Shown: in pieces, positions 29,005-38,745 of the stretch
How the letters are laid out: each line of letters opens with the position of its first letter
Position numbering within the stretch: the first letter of the stretch is position 1
Source of the DNA: Streptomyces sp. PKU-EA00015
GTDB lineage: Bacteria; Actinomycetota; Actinomycetes; Streptomycetales; Streptomycetaceae
Reading direction: 5' to 3'
NCBI RefSeq assembly: GCF_013387495.1
Contig: NZ_JABZEE010000007.1
Coordinates: forward strand, 186,001-250,000
Length of the DNA stretch: 64,000 nt
The notes under the pieces: model-generated
The model's database searches: none
What the model was told of the DNA's origin: nothing
Seen by the model: only the letters and a program-made list of their open reading frames with translations
Translations under genes and position numbers: made by a program

Positions 29005-29226
29005 GTGGCCAAGAAGCAAGGTGCCATCGAAATCGAGGGCACCGTGATCGAGTCCCTCCCGAACGCCATGTTCAAGGTGGAGCTCCAGAACGGTCACAAG
29101 GTCCTCGCGCACATCTCCGGCAAGATGCGGATGCACTACATCCGAATCCTCCCGGACGACCGGGTCGTCGTGGAGCTCTCTCCGTACGACCTGACGCGTG
29201 GGCGGATCGTCTACCGCTACAAGTAG
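29005..29226 (+). CDS. infA: translation initiation factor IF-1
   Basis: IF-1 blocks the A site during initiation. The product has 73 residues, an OB fold, starting [20 protein letters not shown] and ending [15 protein letters not shown] 29005 was chosen because it gives the exact family start and follows GAAAGG; an upstream in-frame ATG at 28948 would add non-conserved residues. It heads the infA-rpmJ-rpsM-rpsK group. Confidence 0.98.
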   Translation: MAKKQGAIEIEGTVIESLPNAMFKVELQNGHKVLAHISGKMRMHYIRILPDDRVVVELSPYDLTRGRIVYRYK

Positions 29227-29284
29227 ATCTTGTCGCGCCCCCTTCCGCGGGGTGTCGGCACTGACCCGGAGAACCTCACATCCC

Positions 29285-29398
29285 ATGAAGGTCAAGCCGA
29301 GCGTCAAGAAGATCTGCGACAAGTGCAAGGTGATCCGCCGTCACGGCCGGGTCATGGTCATCTGCGACAACCTGCGCCACAAGCAGCGCCAGGGCTGA
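29285..29398 (+). CDS. rpmJ: 50S ribosomal protein L36, zinc-binding type
   Basis: 37 residues with Cys11, Cys14, Cys27 and His32, the complete zinc site of the C+ form of L36 ([21 protein letters not shown]). Zinc-free paralogues exist in many streptomycetes under Zur control. The gene lies 58 bp after infA. A 190-bp gap with two hairpins follows before rpsM. Confidence 0.98.
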   Translation: MKVKPSVKKICDKCKVIRRHGRVMVICDNLRHKQRQG

Positions 29399-29487
29399 CG
29401 CACGACCACCTGCACTCGCAGTTCTTCGCGCGACGCACGTAAAAACATGTACATACGCAGAGCCCGCCTGGCTACGGCTGGCGACAC

Positions 29488-29534
29488 CTCCGGTGGAGGC
29501 CGGAGACCTGGGCGTACCACCCTTCTCCAAGGGT
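29488..29534 (+). promoter_or_regulatory. hairpins in the rpsM leader
   Basis: CTCCGG (29488-29493) pairs with CCGGAG (29500-29505), and ACCCTT (29519-29524) pairs with AAGGGT (29529-29534) around CTCC. They lie in the rpmJ-rpsM spacer, which also has an AT-rich patch near 29440-29456 that could be a promoter. The role is unknown. Confidence 0.4.
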
Positions 29535-29588
29535 CGGCGACCACGGAACGGCTTTGCGGAAGACCTCCGACTACAACAGGAGCCATGA

Positions 29589-29969
29589 ATGGCACGCCTT
29601 GAAGGCGTTGACCTCCCGCGCGACAAGCGTATTGAGGTCGCCCTCACCTACGTCTTCGGCATCGGGCGCACCCGGTCCAAGGAGACCCTCGCCGCCACCG
29701 GTGTCGACCCCAACATCCGCGTTCGTGACCTGGCCGAAGAGGACCTCGTCAAGATTCGCGAGTACGTGGACGTCAACTTCCAGACCGAAGGTGACCTCCG
29801 CCGCGACATCCAGGCGAACATCCGCCGCAAGGTCGAGATCGGCTGCTACCAGGGTCTGCGCCACCGTCGCGGCCTGCCGGTCCACGGCCAGCGCACCAGC
29901 ACGAACGCGCGCACCCGCAAGGGCCCGCGTCGCGCCATCGCCGGTAAGAAGAAGCCGGGCAAGAAGTAG
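29589..29969 (+). CDS. rpsM: 30S ribosomal protein S13
   Basis: S13 contacts P-site tRNA and bridge B1. The product has 126 residues with [24 protein letters not shown] and the C-terminal signature [24 protein letters not shown], ending in a lysine-rich tail. ATG 29589 follows AGGAGCC; an out-of-frame ATG at 29585 is ignored. rpsK starts 64 bp later. Confidence 0.99.
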   Translation: MARLEGVDLPRDKRIEVALTYVFGIGRTRSKETLAATGVDPNIRVRDLAEEDLVKIREYVDVNFQTEGDLRRDIQANIRRKVEIGCYQGLRHRRGLPVHGQRTSTNARTRKGPRRAIAGKKKPGKK

Positions 29970-30033
29970 TCCGCAGCGGACGACTGTCCACGGTCTTCGC
30001 TGTAGGACCGACCACCTCCCGTAGGAGTTATAG

Positions 30034-30438
30034 ATGCCCCCCAAGGGTCGTCAGGGCGCTGCCAAGAAGGTGCGCCGCAAGGAAAAGAAGAACGTCGCTC
30101 ACGGCCACGCGCACATCAAGAGCACGTTCAACAACACGATCGTGTCCATCACGGACCCGACCGGCAACGTGATCTCCTGGGCCTCCGCCGGCCACGTCGG
30201 CTTCAAGGGCTCGCGCAAGTCCACCCCCTTCGCCGCGCAGATGGCCGCCGAGTCGGCCGCCCGCCGCGCGCAGGAGCACGGCATGCGCAAGGTCGACGTC
30301 TTCGTCAAGGGTCCCGGCTCCGGCCGTGAGACCGCGATCCGCTCCCTCCAGGCCACCGGCCTCGAGGTCGGCTCGATCCAGGACGTCACCCCCACGCCCC
30401 ACAACGGCTGCCGTCCGCCGAAGCGCCGTCGCGTCTGA
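30034..30438 (+). CDS. rpsK: 30S ribosomal protein S11
   Basis: S11 lines the mRNA exit path near S7. The product has 134 residues with [21 protein letters not shown] and the signature [17 protein letters not shown] at the C-terminus. The last 35 bases of coding sequence with 12 bases beyond are repeated 100 bp downstream. rpsD, which in many other actinobacteria follows rpsK, is not here; rpoA is next after 223 bp. Confidence 0.99.
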   Translation: MPPKGRQGAAKKVRRKEKKNVAHGHAHIKSTFNNTIVSITDPTGNVISWASAGHVGFKGSRKSTPFAAQMAAESAARRAQEHGMRKVDVFVKGPGSGRETAIRSLQATGLEVGSIQDVTPTPHNGCRPPKRRRV

Positions 30439-30450
30439 CGCACGGCCGCT
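30404..30450 (+). repeat. 47-bp direct repeat, copy 1 (end of rpsK)
   Basis: This copy covers the last codons of rpsK (CRPPKRRRV), the stop codon and 12 bases beyond. It is identical to 30504-30550; the bases just outside each end differ, so the identity stops sharply. The period is exactly 100 bp. Confidence 0.95.
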
Positions 30451-30474
30451 TGCGCCACGGTGTCCGGCTGGGGG

Positions 30475-30494
30475 TCCGGGGGTCATCCCCCGGA
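30475..30494 (+). repeat. short palindrome between the rpsK tail copies
   Basis: TCCGGGGG (30475-30482) and CCCCCGGA (30487-30494) form an 8-bp hairpin around TCAT. Palindromes of this look are common in streptomycete intergenic DNA and may act as terminators; here it lies inside the 53-bp spacer between the two repeats. Confidence 0.6.
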
Positions 30495-30503
30495 TGTCGC
30501 AGC

Positions 30504-30550
30504 ACGGCTGCCGTCCGCCGAAGCGCCGTCGCGTCTGACGCACGGCCGCT
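30504..30550 (+). repeat. 47-bp direct repeat, copy 2 (rpsK tail fragment)
   Basis: Exact second copy of 30404-30450. In frame it still reads [10 protein letters not shown] followed by a stop, but it has no start or upstream body, so it is a dead fragment of rpsK. It sits where rpsD is found in relatives such as mycobacteria. Confidence 0.93.
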
Positions 30551-30573
30551 CGGCTGCTCGACCAGGGTGTTCC

Positions 30574-30605
30574 GGGCGGTACGTCCCCATTGGGGCGTAC
30601 CGCCC
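30574..30605 (+). terminator. hairpin upstream of rpoA (terminator or leader)
   Basis: GGGCGGTACG (30574-30583) pairs with CGTACCGCCC (30596-30605). Inner CCCC/GGGG pairs continue after one bulged T, giving 14 pairs around ATT. It may end the rpsM-rpsK transcript or shape the rpoA leader; TACCCT at 30607-30612 right after it could be a -10 box for rpoA. Confidence 0.6.
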
Positions 30606-30661
30606 GTACCCTGTATCAGAGGACGTCAAATAGCGGGCGTCCACGACTGAAGGAACACACC

Positions 30662-31684
30662 ATGCTGATCGCTCAGCGCCCCTCGCTGACCGAAGAGGTT
30701 GTCGACGAGTACCGCTCGCGGTTCGTCATCGAGCCGCTGGAGCCGGGCTTCGGCTACACGCTCGGCAACTCTCTGCGCCGTACGCTCCTCTCCTCGATCC
30801 CGGGTGCGGCGGTCACGTCCATCCGCATCGACGGTGTCCTGCACGAGTTCACCACCGTGCCGGGCGTCAAGGAGGACGTCACCGACCTCATCCTCAACAT
30901 CAAGCAGCTGGTCGTCTCCTCGGAGCACGACGAGCCGGTCGTGATGTACCTGCGCAAGCAGGGCCCCGGCCTGGTCACCGCTGCTGACATCGCCCCGCCG
31001 GCCGGTGTCGAGGTGCACAACCCCGACCTGGTGCTCGCCACGCTGAACGGCAAGGGCAAGCTGGAGATGGAGCTGACCGTCGAGCGCGGTCGCGGCTACG
31101 TCTCCGCCGTGCAGAACAAGCAGGTGGGCCAGGAGATCGGCCGTATCCCGGTCGACTCCATCTACTCGCCGGTGCTCAAGGTCACCTACAAGGTCGAGGC
31201 GACCCGAGTCGAGCAGCGCACCGACTTCGACAAGCTGATCGTCGACGTCGAGACCAAGCAGGCCATGCGCCCGCGCGACGCCATGGCGTCCGCCGGAAAG
31301 ACCCTGGTCGAGCTGTTCGGTCTGGCCCGTGAGCTCAACATCGACGCCGAGGGCATCGACATGGGCCCGTCCCCCACGGACGCCGCCCTGGCCGCCGACC
31401 TCGCGCTGCCGATCGAGGAGCTCGAGCTCACCGTTCGTTCGTACAACTGCCTCAAGCGTGAGGGCATCCACTCCGTGGGTGAGCTCGTGGCGCGCTCCGA
31501 GGCCGACCTCCTCGACATCCGCAACTTCGGTGCGAAGTCGATCGACGAGGTCAAGGCGAAGCTGGCCGGCATGGGCCTGGCCCTCAAGGACAGCCCGCCC
31601 GGATTCGACCCGACCGCCGCCGCCGACGCCTTCGGCGCCGACGACGACGCGGACGCCGGGTTCGTCGAGACCGAGCAGTACTGA
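30662..31684 (+). CDS. rpoA: RNA polymerase alpha subunit
   Basis: The alpha subunit starts polymerase assembly through its N-terminal domain and binds UP elements and activators through its C-terminal domain. The product has 340 residues, the usual streptomycete length. ATG 30662 gives the family start [40 protein letters not shown]. The C-terminal domain near 240-310 has [22 protein letters not shown] and [15 protein letters not shown]. The tail is acidic. rplQ follows after 226 bp with no gene between. Confidence 0.99.
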   Translation: MLIAQRPSLTEEVVDEYRSRFVIEPLEPGFGYTLGNSLRRTLLSSIPGAAVTSIRIDGVLHEFTTVPGVKEDVTDLILNIKQLVVSSEHDEPVVMYLRKQGPGLVTAADIAPPAGVEVHNPDLVLATLNGKGKLEMELTVERGRGYVSAVQNKQVGQEIGRIPVDSIYSPVLKVTYKVEATRVEQRTDFDKLIVDVETKQAMRPRDAMASAGKTLVELFGLARELNIDAEGIDMGPSPTDAALAADLALPIEELELTVRSYNCLKREGIHSVGELVARSEADLLDIRNFGAKSIDEVKAKLAGMGLALKDSPPGFDPTAAADAFGADDDADAGFVETEQY

Positions 31685-31910
31685 GCACCTCCCGGTGCGG
31701 GCGGCGGGTCGTGAGGCCCGCCGCTGCGCCGGGCGGACTCGGCCGTGGGGCCCTGCCCCCGGCACCCGGGCTCCGGCCCGGGACTGGACTTCCCCGGTTC
31801 GTCCGGGGGCCCCGCGAGGGGCACGCCCCTCGCACACCCTCCGGCGACCGCCGGGAGGGAACTGACACCGGTACCTGACACGGCCGGTGCAGATCACAAG
31901 GAGAAACCCC

Positions 31911-32408
31911 ATGCCGCGTCCCACCAAGGGAGCCCGTTTCGGCGGCAGCGCCGCGCACGAGAAGCTGCTTCTCGCGAACCTGGCGAAGTCGCTGTTCGAG
32001 CACGGCCGCATCACCACGACCGAGGCGAAGGCCCGCCGCCTGCGTCCGGTCGCCGAGCGCCTGATCACCAAGGCGAAGAAGGGCGACATCCACAACCGTC
32101 GCCTGGTGCTGCAGACCATCACGGACAAGGGCATCGTGCACACCCTGTTCACCGAGATCGCTCCGCGTTACGCCGAGCGTCCCGGCGGCTACACCCGGAT
32201 CACGAAGATCGGCAACCGTCGTGGCGACAACGCCCCGATGGCCGTGATCGAGCTGGTCGAGGGTGAGATCGCGAAGAAGGCCACCGTCGCCGAGGCCGAG
32301 GCCGCCGCCAAGCGTGCGGTCAAGGAGTCCGAGGCGAAGGCCGAGGAGGCCAAGGTCGAGGAGACCGAGGCCGCCGAGGCCCCGGCCGACGAGGCCAAGG
32401 ACGCCTGA
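31911..32408 (+). CDS. rplQ: 50S ribosomal protein L17 with acidic C-terminal extension
   Basis: L17 lies around the tunnel exit. The product has 165 residues, about 45 more than in E. coli. Residues 1-115 are the L17 core ([21 protein letters not shown], then the L17 signature region [19 protein letters not shown]). The rest is a low-complexity Ala/Glu/Lys tail ([20 protein letters not shown]) typical of actinobacteria, probably disordered. ATG 31911 follows AAGGAG. A terminator follows. Confidence 0.98.
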   Translation: MPRPTKGARFGGSAAHEKLLLANLAKSLFEHGRITTTEAKARRLRPVAERLITKAKKGDIHNRRLVLQTITDKGIVHTLFTEIAPRYAERPGGYTRITKIGNRRGDNAPMAVIELVEGEIAKKATVAEAEAAAKRAVKESEAKAEEAKVEETEAAEAPADEAKDA

Positions 32409-32426
32409 ACCGCGTACCGACGGCTC

Positions 32427-32458
32427 ACGGGCCCGCTCCCCTCGGGGGGCGGGCCCGT
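32427..32458 (+). terminator. terminator after rplQ
   Basis: ACGGGCCCGC (32427-32436) pairs with GCGGGCCCGT (32449-32458), with further inner pairing around CTC, then TTCCGTG. It ends the ribosomal cluster 18 bp after the rplQ stop. Confidence 0.85.
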
Positions 32459-32489
32459 TCCGTGTCCGGTGCCTGAGAGGATTGATGGC

Positions 32490-33365
32490 GTGAGCGATGA
32501 GGTGGAGCCCGGCTTCGTGCGGGTGCGGCTGGATCTGTCGTACGACGGCAAGGACTTCTCCGGCTGGGCCAAGCAGGCCCGCGGGCAGCGGACCGTGCAG
32601 GGCGAGATCGAGGACGCGCTGCGTACGGTGACGCGGTCCTCCGTGACGTACGAGCTGACGGTCGCCGGGCGCACGGACGCCGGGGTGCACGCGCGCGGGC
32701 AGGTGGCGCACGTGGACCTGCCCGAGGAGCTGTGGGCGGAGCACCGGGACAAGCTCCTGAAGCGGCTGGCGGGCCGGCTGTCGAAGGACGTGCGCGTGTG
32801 GAGCGTGGCCGAGGCCCCGCCGGGGTTCAACGCGCGGTTCTCGGCGATCTGGCGCCGCTATGCGTACCGCGTGACCGACAATCCCGGCGGTGTCGATCCG
32901 CTGCTGCGCGGCCATGTGCTGTGGCACGACTGGCCGCTGGACGTCGACGCGATGAACGCGGCGGCCGAACGGCTGGTGGGGGAGCACGACTTCGCGGCGT
33001 ACTGCAGGAGGCGCGAGGGCGCCACCACCATCCGTACGCTGCAGCGGCTGTCCTGGGAGCGGGACGCCTCCGGTGTCGTCACGGCGACCGTGAAGGCCGA
33101 CGCGTTCTGCCACAACATGGTGCGTTCGCTGGTCGGCGCGCTGCTGTTCGTGGGCGACGGGCACCGGCCGGTGGAGTGGCCGGCCAAGGTCCTCGCGGCG
33201 GGCGTGCGGGACTCGGCGGTGCACGTCGTGCGGCCGCACGGACTGACGCTGGAGGAAGTCGGCTACCCCGCCGACGAGTTGCTCGCCGCCCGGAACCGGG
33301 AGGCGCGCAACCGGCGTTCGCTGCCGACCGGTCCGCTACTGGGCGGGTGCGGTGGCTGCGGCTGA
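32490..33365 (+). CDS. truA: tRNA pseudouridine synthase A
   Basis: TruA makes pseudouridine at positions 38-40 of tRNA anticodon arms. The product has 291 residues. The catalytic aspartate is in [16 protein letters not shown] near residue 65, and DFSGWAKQ and RYAYRV match the family. GTG 32490 was chosen; GAGGAT 7 nt upstream fits the -10 of a leaderless message, though an in-frame ATG at 32469 exists. The 3' end overlaps the convergent gene by 30 bp. The C-terminus has an odd Gly/Cys end (GGCGGCG). Confidence 0.96.
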   Translation: MSDEVEPGFVRVRLDLSYDGKDFSGWAKQARGQRTVQGEIEDALRTVTRSSVTYELTVAGRTDAGVHARGQVAHVDLPEELWAEHRDKLLKRLAGRLSKDVRVWSVAEAPPGFNARFSAIWRRYAYRVTDNPGGVDPLLRGHVLWHDWPLDVDAMNAAAERLVGEHDFAAYCRRREGATTIRTLQRLSWERDASGVVTATVKADAFCHNMVRSLVGALLFVGDGHRPVEWPAKVLAAGVRDSAVHVVRPHGLTLEEVGYPADELLAARNREARNRRSLPTGPLLGGCGGCG

Positions 33366-34271
33366 GGCCTGGGCCTCGCCGCGGCGCACGATCTGGCGGA
33401 ACGCGAACTCGCCGATGTCGTCGCCGGAGCGGTATGCCTTGGTGTCACCGGTCGTCACGGACTTGGCCTTCGTGTAGCCCGTGATGGTGAAGTAGGCGTA
33501 GCGGCCGTAGGAGTTGTACGTGTTCCGGCAGACCGGGCCGCCCTTGCAGAACGTGGGGACGCCGGCGCCGGGCAGCGGAGCGATGCCGCCCTTGGCCTGC
33601 TGGACGACCGTCTTGGCCTTCGCCTCGTTCTCGAAGGTCGCGATGCCGACGGTGACCGCGATGCCGTCCTTGAGGTAGGTCGCGCGGAAGACCTGTTCGC
33701 AGCCGTGCGTCTCCAGGACCGGGCCGAGCGCGCCGCTGGTGACGGACGCGCAGTTGCCGGTGCGGGAGGTGGCTCCCTTGGTGTAGACGCGGTCGCCGTC
33801 ACCCATCGTCAGCTTCGTGCCGGGGAAGAGGGTTTCGGCGCTGAGCGGCGCCGTGTCCTTCTTGCGGTCGGAGACGAAGTCCTTCGGGTTCGGCGGGGGC
33901 AGGGGCTCCACCGAGGAGAAGGACGGCTGCGGCTGGGTGGTGTCCTGCGGCAGGGTGGGGGCGGTGGGCAGGGTGCTGCCCTTGTCGGACGCGGTGTCGC
34001 TGCCGTCGTTGTTCGACGAGACGATCGCGGTCGCGACGATCCCGGCGATCAGCGCGGTGGCGAGTGCGCCGCCGCCGATCATCAGCCAGCGCTTGCGGCG
34101 GGCGCGGGCGGCGGAGGCGTCGGCGAGCGCGGCCCAGTCAGGGGTGCCCGAGTCCCCGCCGTACTGGCCGCGCGCGCCGCCGTACGGGTCCTGCCCGTAC
34201 GGGCCCTGGTTGTACGGGTCCTGGTTCTGTCCGCCGGAACCCCACTGAGGTCCCCCCTGCCCAAAGCTCAT
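33336..34271 (-). CDS. single-pass membrane protein with proline/glycine-rich cytoplasmic N-terminus
   Basis: 311 residues, family not recognised. Residues 1-45 are a Gly/Gln/Tyr/Pro-rich disordered stretch ([19 protein letters not shown]). A basic RARRKR precedes a hydrophobic helix near 64-86 ([21 protein letters not shown]). An extracellular part follows a Pro/Thr/Ser linker and holds four cysteines ([20 protein letters not shown]), likely in disulfides. ATG 34271 was preferred because TAGGAT is 7 nt upstream, a leaderless pattern, and the longer form adds non-similar residues. It is divergent from the ABC-F gene (55 bp) and its end overlaps truA. Confidence 0.75.
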   Translation of the reverse strand: MSFGQGGPQWGSGGQNQDPYNQGPYGQDPYGGARGQYGGDSGTPDWAALADASAARARRKRWLMIGGGALATALIAGIVATAIVSSNNDGSDTASDKGSTLPTAPTLPQDTTQPQPSFSSVEPLPPPNPKDFVSDRKKDTAPLSAETLFPGTKLTMGDGDRVYTKGATSRTGNCASVTSGALGPVLETHGCEQVFRATYLKDGIAVTVGIATFENEAKAKTVVQQAKGGIAPLPGAGVPTFCKGGPVCRNTYNSYGRYAYFTITGYTKAKSVTTGDTKAYRSGDDIGEFAFRQIVRRGEAQASAAATAPAQ

Positions 34272-34290
34272 GCCGCGCATCCTAAACCTG

Positions 34291-34320
34291 TTGGGCAAAG
34301 GCGGGACGGGCGGTGAGAAT
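34291..34320 (+). promoter_or_regulatory. leaderless promoter of the ABC-F gene
   Basis: TTGGGC (34291-34296) and GAGAAT (34315-34320) with 18 bp spacing lie 6 nt before ATG 34327, so transcription should start at or next to the start codon. Confidence 0.6.
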
Positions 34321-34326
34321 CGGCCC

Positions 34327-35946
34327 ATGGGACACGTAGAGGCCGCGCATCTGGAGTACTACCTACCGGACGGGCGGGTGCTCCTCGGTGACGCGTCCTT
34401 CCGTGTCGGGGAAGGCGCGGTGGCCGCGCTGGTGGGGGCCAACGGCGCGGGGAAGACCACGCTGCTGCGGATCATCGCGGGAGAACTGCAGCCGCACGGC
34501 GGCTCGGTGACGGTCAGCGGCGGGCTCGGTGTGATGCCGCAGTTCGTCGGTTCCGTGAGGGACGAGCGCACGGTCCGGGATCTGCTGGTGTCGGTGGCGC
34601 AGCCGCGGATCAGGGAGGCGGCGGCCGCGGTGGACGCGGCTGAACTCGCGATCATGACGGTCGACGACGAAGCGGCGCAGATGACGTACGCCCAGGCGCT
34701 GAGCGACTGGGCGGAGGCGCGCGGGTACGAGGCCGAGACGGTCTGGGACATGTGCACCATGGCGGCGCTGGGCATCCCGTACGAGAAGGCGCAGTGGCGA
34801 CAGGTGCGGACGCTGTCCGGCGGCGAGCAGAAGCGGCTCGTGCTGGAGGCTCTGCTGCGCGGCCCCGACGAGGTGCTGCTGCTGGACGAGCCGGACAACT
34901 ATCTGGACGTGCCGGGCAAGCGGTGGCTGGAGGACCGGCTGAAGGAGACCCGCAAGACGGTCCTGTTCGTTTCCCACGACCGGGAGCTGCTGTCGAGGGC
35001 GGCCGAGCGGATCGTGGCCGTGGAGCCCGGAGCCGCCGGTTCCGACGTCTGGGTCCACGGCGGGGGCTTCGCCACCTTCCCCGAGGCGCGCAAGGAGCGC
35101 TTCGCCCGCTTCGAGGAGCTGAAGCGGCGTTGGGACGAGGAGCACGCGCGCCTGAAGGCGCTGGTGCACCGGCTGCGCCAGCAGGCGTCCATCAGCCCGG
35201 ACATGGCGTCGCGCTACCGGGCGATGCAGACGCGCTTTCGGAAGTTCGAGGACGCGGGCCCGCCGCCGGAGCCGCCGCGCGAGCAGGACATCCGGATGCG
35301 GCTGCGGGGCGGCCGGACGGGCGTACGGGCGCTGACCTGCACCGGTCTGGAGCTGACCGGCCTGATGAAGCCGTTCTCGCTGGAGGTCTTCTACGGGGAG
35401 CGGGTGGCGGTGCTCGGCTCGAACGGCTCCGGCAAGTCTCACTTCCTGCGGCTGCTGGCGGGGGACTCCGTCGCGCACACCGGGGAGTGGAAGCTGGGGG
35501 CGCGGGTGGTGCCCGGCCACTTCGCCCAGACACACGCCCACCCCGAGCTGCTCGGCCGCACGCTCGTCGACATCCTGTGGACGGAGCACGCGAAGGACCG
35601 GGGCGGCGCGATGTCGGTGCTGCGGCGCTACGAACTGGAGCGGCAGGGGGACCAGCCCTTCGAGAAGCTGTCCGGCGGCCAGCAGGCCCGCTTCCAGATC
35701 CTGCTGCTGGAGCTGGCGGGCACGACGGCGCTGCTCCTGGACGAGCCCACGGACAACCTGGACCTGGAGTCGGCGGAGGCTCTGCAGCGGGGCCTGGAGG
35801 CGTACGAGGGCACGGTGCTGGCCGTGACGCACGACAGGTGGTTCGCCCGGTCGTTCGACCGGTATCTGGTGTTCGGCTCGGACGGGGTGGTGCGGGAGAC
35901 GCCGGAGCCGGTCTGGGACGAGCGTCGCGTGGCCAGGGCCCGGTAG
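34327..35946 (+). CDS. ABC-F family ATP-binding protein
   Basis: 539 residues with two ABC ATPase domains and no membrane segment. Domain 1 has GANGAGKTT (about 37-45), LSGGEQKR and LLLDEPDNYLD. A charged helical linker of about 80 residues follows (ARFEELKRRWDEEHARLKAL). Domain 2 has LGSNGSGKS, LSGGQQAR and LLDEPTDNLDLE. ABC-F proteins act on the ribosome: some are translation factors, others give antibiotic resistance by target protection. This sequence does not resolve which. ATG 34327 is supported by a leaderless promoter. Confidence 0.92.
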   Translation: MGHVEAAHLEYYLPDGRVLLGDASFRVGEGAVAALVGANGAGKTTLLRIIAGELQPHGGSVTVSGGLGVMPQFVGSVRDERTVRDLLVSVAQPRIREAAAAVDAAELAIMTVDDEAAQMTYAQALSDWAEARGYEAETVWDMCTMAALGIPYEKAQWRQVRTLSGGEQKRLVLEALLRGPDEVLLLDEPDNYLDVPGKRWLEDRLKETRKTVLFVSHDRELLSRAAERIVAVEPGAAGSDVWVHGGGFATFPEARKERFARFEELKRRWDEEHARLKALVHRLRQQASISPDMASRYRAMQTRFRKFEDAGPPPEPPREQDIRMRLRGGRTGVRALTCTGLELTGLMKPFSLEVFYGERVAVLGSNGSGKSHFLRLLAGDSVAHTGEWKLGARVVPGHFAQTHAHPELLGRTLVDILWTEHAKDRGGAMSVLRRYELERQGDQPFEKLSGGQQARFQILLLELAGTTALLLDEPTDNLDLESAEALQRGLEAYEGTVLAVTHDRWFARSFDRYLVFGSDGVVRETPEPVWDERRVARAR

Positions 35947-35981
35947 CGCGCCGTTCCCCCTGAACCGCGACCGGGGGCGTT

Positions 35982-36011
35982 TTGACCACGCGCGGGGGGC
36001 AGCGGTATTCT
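35982..36011 (+). promoter_or_regulatory. rplM-rpsI promoter
   Basis: TTGACC (35982-35987) and TATTCT (36006-36011) with 18 bp spacing form a good HrdB-type promoter. It gives a leader of about 205 nt to rplM (36018-36223), in which several short inverted repeats but no gene are visible. Confidence 0.7.
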
Positions 36012-36223
36012 TCTGGTTCGTTATGCGTATTGGCTTGCTCTATCTCACGTGAGGGGCCCTTACGCCGGTCCACCGGGCCGATGACCAGCGGCAGGCATTC
36101 GGGTTGCGTCCCCGCATGCCGCAAGGCTGTCGTGATCGTCCGGGTGGCCTTGTACAGGACCCGTCCCCTCGGGCCCAGCGGCCCTGGGGAGACCCCATCA
36201 CTGAAGAAGCGAAGGCTACGACC

Positions 36224-36667
36224 GTGCGTACGTACAGCCCCAAGCCCGGCGATGTGACGCGCCAGTGGCACATCATCGACGCGCAGGACATCGTCCTGGG
36301 CCGTCTGGCGACCACCGCCGCAACCCTTCTCCGGGGCAAGCACAAGCCGATCTACGCCCCCCACGTCGACGCTGGTGACTTCGTCATCATCATCAACGCG
36401 GAGAAGGTGCACCTGTCCGGCAACAAGCGGACCCAGAAGATGGCGTACCGCCACTCCGGCTACCCGGGTGGTCTGCGTTCCGTCCGCTACGACGAGCTGC
36501 TCGAGAAGAGCCCCGAGAAGGCCATCGAGAAGGCCGTCAAGGGCATGCTCCCCAAGAACACCCTGGGCCGTCAGATGCTCTCGAAGCTGAAGGTCTACGC
36601 GGGCGAGAACCACCCGCACGCTGCCCAGCAGCCGGTCCCGTTCGAGATCACCCAGGTCGCGCAGTAA
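36224..36667 (+). CDS. rplM: 50S ribosomal protein L13
   Basis: L13 is an early large-subunit assembly protein. The product has 147 residues with [27 protein letters not shown] and the signature [27 protein letters not shown] 36224 gives the family start [11 protein letters not shown]; upstream in-frame codons are not conserved-looking. rpsI is 41 bp downstream. Confidence 0.98.
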   Translation: MRTYSPKPGDVTRQWHIIDAQDIVLGRLATTAATLLRGKHKPIYAPHVDAGDFVIIINAEKVHLSGNKRTQKMAYRHSGYPGGLRSVRYDELLEKSPEKAIEKAVKGMLPKNTLGRQMLSKLKVYAGENHPHAAQQPVPFEITQVAQ

Positions 36668-36708
36668 GTCCGGCCACCCCCTAAGACGAAAAGAATCTGA
36701 GGAGAATC

Positions 36709-37221
36709 GTGGCTGAGACCACCGCCGAGACCCCGCTCGAAGAGGTTGACGTCGAGCAGTACACCACCGAGACCGAGGTTCCGGTCGAGGGTGAGTACAC
36801 CTCCGAGTCCATGGCTTCCCGCTTCGGCGACCCGCAGCCGGCCGCCGGCCTGGGCCGCCGCAAGAACGCCATCGCCCGCGTCCGGATCGTTCCGGGCACC
36901 GGCAAGTGGAAGATCAACGGCCGCACCCTTGAGGACTACTTCCCCAACAAGGTGCACCAGCAGGAAGTCAACGAGCCCTTCAAGGTGCTCGAGCTCGACA
37001 ACCGCTACGACGTCATCGCCCGTATCTCGGGTGGCGGCGTCTCCGGCCAGGCCGGCGCCCTGCGCCTCGGTGTGGCCCGCGCGCTGAACGAGGCGGACGT
37101 GGACAACAACCGCGGCGCGCTCAAGAAGGCCGGCTTCCTCTCCCGCGACGACCGTGCGGTCGAGCGCAAGAAGGCCGGTCTCAAGAAGGCCCGTAAGGCC
37201 CCGCAGTACAGCAAGCGCTAA
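36709..37221 (+). CDS. rpsI: 30S ribosomal protein S9 with acidic N-terminal extension
   Basis: S9 touches P-site tRNA with its C-terminal tail. The product has 170 residues, about 40 more than E. coli S9. Residues 1-42 are an acidic extension ([16 protein letters not shown]). The core starts at [14 protein letters not shown] and includes the S9 signature [19 protein letters not shown]; the basic tail ends [15 protein letters not shown] 36709 has a strong GAGGAG Shine-Dalgarno. A terminator follows 51 bp after the stop. Confidence 0.98.
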   Translation: MAETTAETPLEEVDVEQYTTETEVPVEGEYTSESMASRFGDPQPAAGLGRRKNAIARVRIVPGTGKWKINGRTLEDYFPNKVHQQEVNEPFKVLELDNRYDVIARISGGGVSGQAGALRLGVARALNEADVDNNRGALKKAGFLSRDDRAVERKKAGLKKARKAPQYSKR

Positions 37222-37272
37222 AGCGCACGCTGGCCTGTACGAGCTGGTACGGCTTCTGTACGGCTTCACGTT

Positions 37273-37303
37273 CGCCCCGGCGGCACTCCGTGCTGCCGGG
37301 GCG
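37273..37303 (+). terminator. terminator after rpsI
   Basis: CGCCCCGGCGGCAC (37273-37286) pairs with GTGCTGCCGGGGCG (37290-37303) around TCC, followed by TTCGTC. A 14-bp stem with one wobble pair separates rpsI from glmM. Confidence 0.9.
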
Positions 37304-37386
37304 TTCGTCTATCGACCCCCGGACATCGGCCCGACGACCTCGGGCGTATAACGGATTCGCGCATTCAGCTTCTTCGGAGGACAACT

Positions 37387-38745
37387 GTGGGACGACTCTT
37401 CGGAACGGACGGTGTACGCGGTGTGGCCAACGCGGACCTGACGGCAGAGCTCGCGCTCGGCCTGTCGGTCGCCGCGGCGCACGTGCTCGCCGAGGCGGGC
37501 ACCTTCGCGGGCCATCGCCCGACCGCGGTGGTGGGACGTGACCCCCGTGCCTCCGGAGAGTTCCTGGAGGCGGCCGTCGTGGCCGGCCTCGCCAGCGCCG
37601 GTGTCGACGTGCTGCGCGTCGGCGTGCTGCCCACCCCCGCGGTGGCCTACCTCACCGGCGCGCTCGGCGCCGACCTCGGCGTGATGCTCTCCGCCAGCCA
37701 CAACGCCATGCCGGACAACGGCATCAAGTTCTTCGCACGCGGCGGCCACAAGCTCGCCGACGAGTTGGAGGACCGGATCGAGCAGGTCTACGAGCAGCAC
37801 CGCACCGGTGAGCCGTGGGACCGGCCGACCGGCGCGGGCGTGGGCCGGGTGACGGACTACGACGAGGGCTTCGACAAGTACGTCGCCCATCTCATCGCCG
37901 TCCTGCCCAACCGCCTCGACGGACTGAAGATCGTCCTCGACGAGGCGCACGGCGCGGCCGCCCGTGTGTCCCCGGAGGCGTTCGCCCGGGCCGGCGCCGA
38001 GGTCGTCACCATCGGCGCGGAGCCGGACGGCCTGAACATCAACGACGGCTGCGGCTCGACGCACCTGGACCTGCTCAAGGCGGCCGTGGTCGAGCACGGC
38101 GCCGACCTCGGCATCGCCCACGACGGCGACGCGGACCGCTGCCTCGCCGTGGACGCCGACGGCTCCGAGGTCGACGGCGACCAGATCCTCGCGGTGCTCG
38201 CGCTCGCGATGCGCGAGGCCGGCACGCTGCGCGGCAACACGGTCGTCGCCACCGTCATGTCGAACCTCGGCTTCAAGCTGGCGATGGAGCGCGAGGGCGT
38301 CGAGCTGGTGCAGACCGCGGTCGGCGACCGCTACGTCCTGGAGGCCATGAAGGCGCAGGGCTACGCGCTCGGCGGCGAGCAGTCCGGGCATGTGATCGTC
38401 CTGGACCACGCCACCACCGGCGACGGCACGCTGACCGGCCTGATGCTGGCGGCCCGGGTCGCCGCGACCGGCCGTTCCCTGGCCGATCTCGTCGGCGTGA
38501 TGCAGCGGCTGCCGCAGGTGCTCATCAACGTGCGCGACGTCGACAAGTCCCGGGTGCAGACGTCCGCCGAGCTGGCGCAGGCGGTCGGCGAGGCCGAGCG
38601 CGAGCTCGGCGCCACAGGCCGCGTCCTGCTGCGCCCCTCGGGCACCGAGCCGCTGGTGCGGGTCATGGTCGAGGCCGCCGACCTCGAGCAGGCGCAGGCC
38701 GTCGCGGGCCGGCTGGCCGACGTGGTGAAGTCGGCGCTCGGCTAG
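37387..38745 (+). CDS. glmM: phosphoglucosamine mutase
   Basis: GlmM turns glucosamine-6-phosphate into glucosamine-1-phosphate for peptidoglycan precursor UDP-GlcNAc. The product has 452 residues, starting [15 protein letters not shown]. The active-site serine loop is [14 protein letters not shown] (near residue 101), the metal loop is DGDADRC, the sugar loop GGEQSGHV and the phosphate site [14 protein letters not shown] 37387 follows GGAGG. The TAG stop codon is inside the terminal bases of a large palindrome. glmS lies 4 kb downstream. Confidence 0.98.
   Translation: MGRLFGTDGVRGVANADLTAELALGLSVAAAHVLAEAGTFAGHRPTAVVGRDPRASGEFLEAAVVAGLASAGVDVLRVGVLPTPAVAYLTGALGADLGVMLSASHNAMPDNGIKFFARGGHKLADELEDRIEQVYEQHRTGEPWDRPTGAGVGRVTDYDEGFDKYVAHLIAVLPNRLDGLKIVLDEAHGAAARVSPEAFARAGAEVVTIGAEPDGLNINDGCGSTHLDLLKAAVVEHGADLGIAHDGDADRCLAVDADGSEVDGDQILAVLALAMREAGTLRGNTVVATVMSNLGFKLAMEREGVELVQTAVGDRYVLEAMKAQGYALGGEQSGHVIVLDHATTGDGTLTGLMLAARVAATGRSLADLVGVMQRLPQVLINVRDVDKSRVQTSAELAQAVGEAERELGATGRVLLRPSGTEPLVRVMVEAADLEQAQAVAGRLADVVKSALG

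Noticed and set aside
30450..30538. Short frame ending in the copied rpsK tail (reads [10 protein letters not shown]) as a small gene
   Set aside because: It is only the duplicated rpsK end with no start signal, better explained as a repeat.
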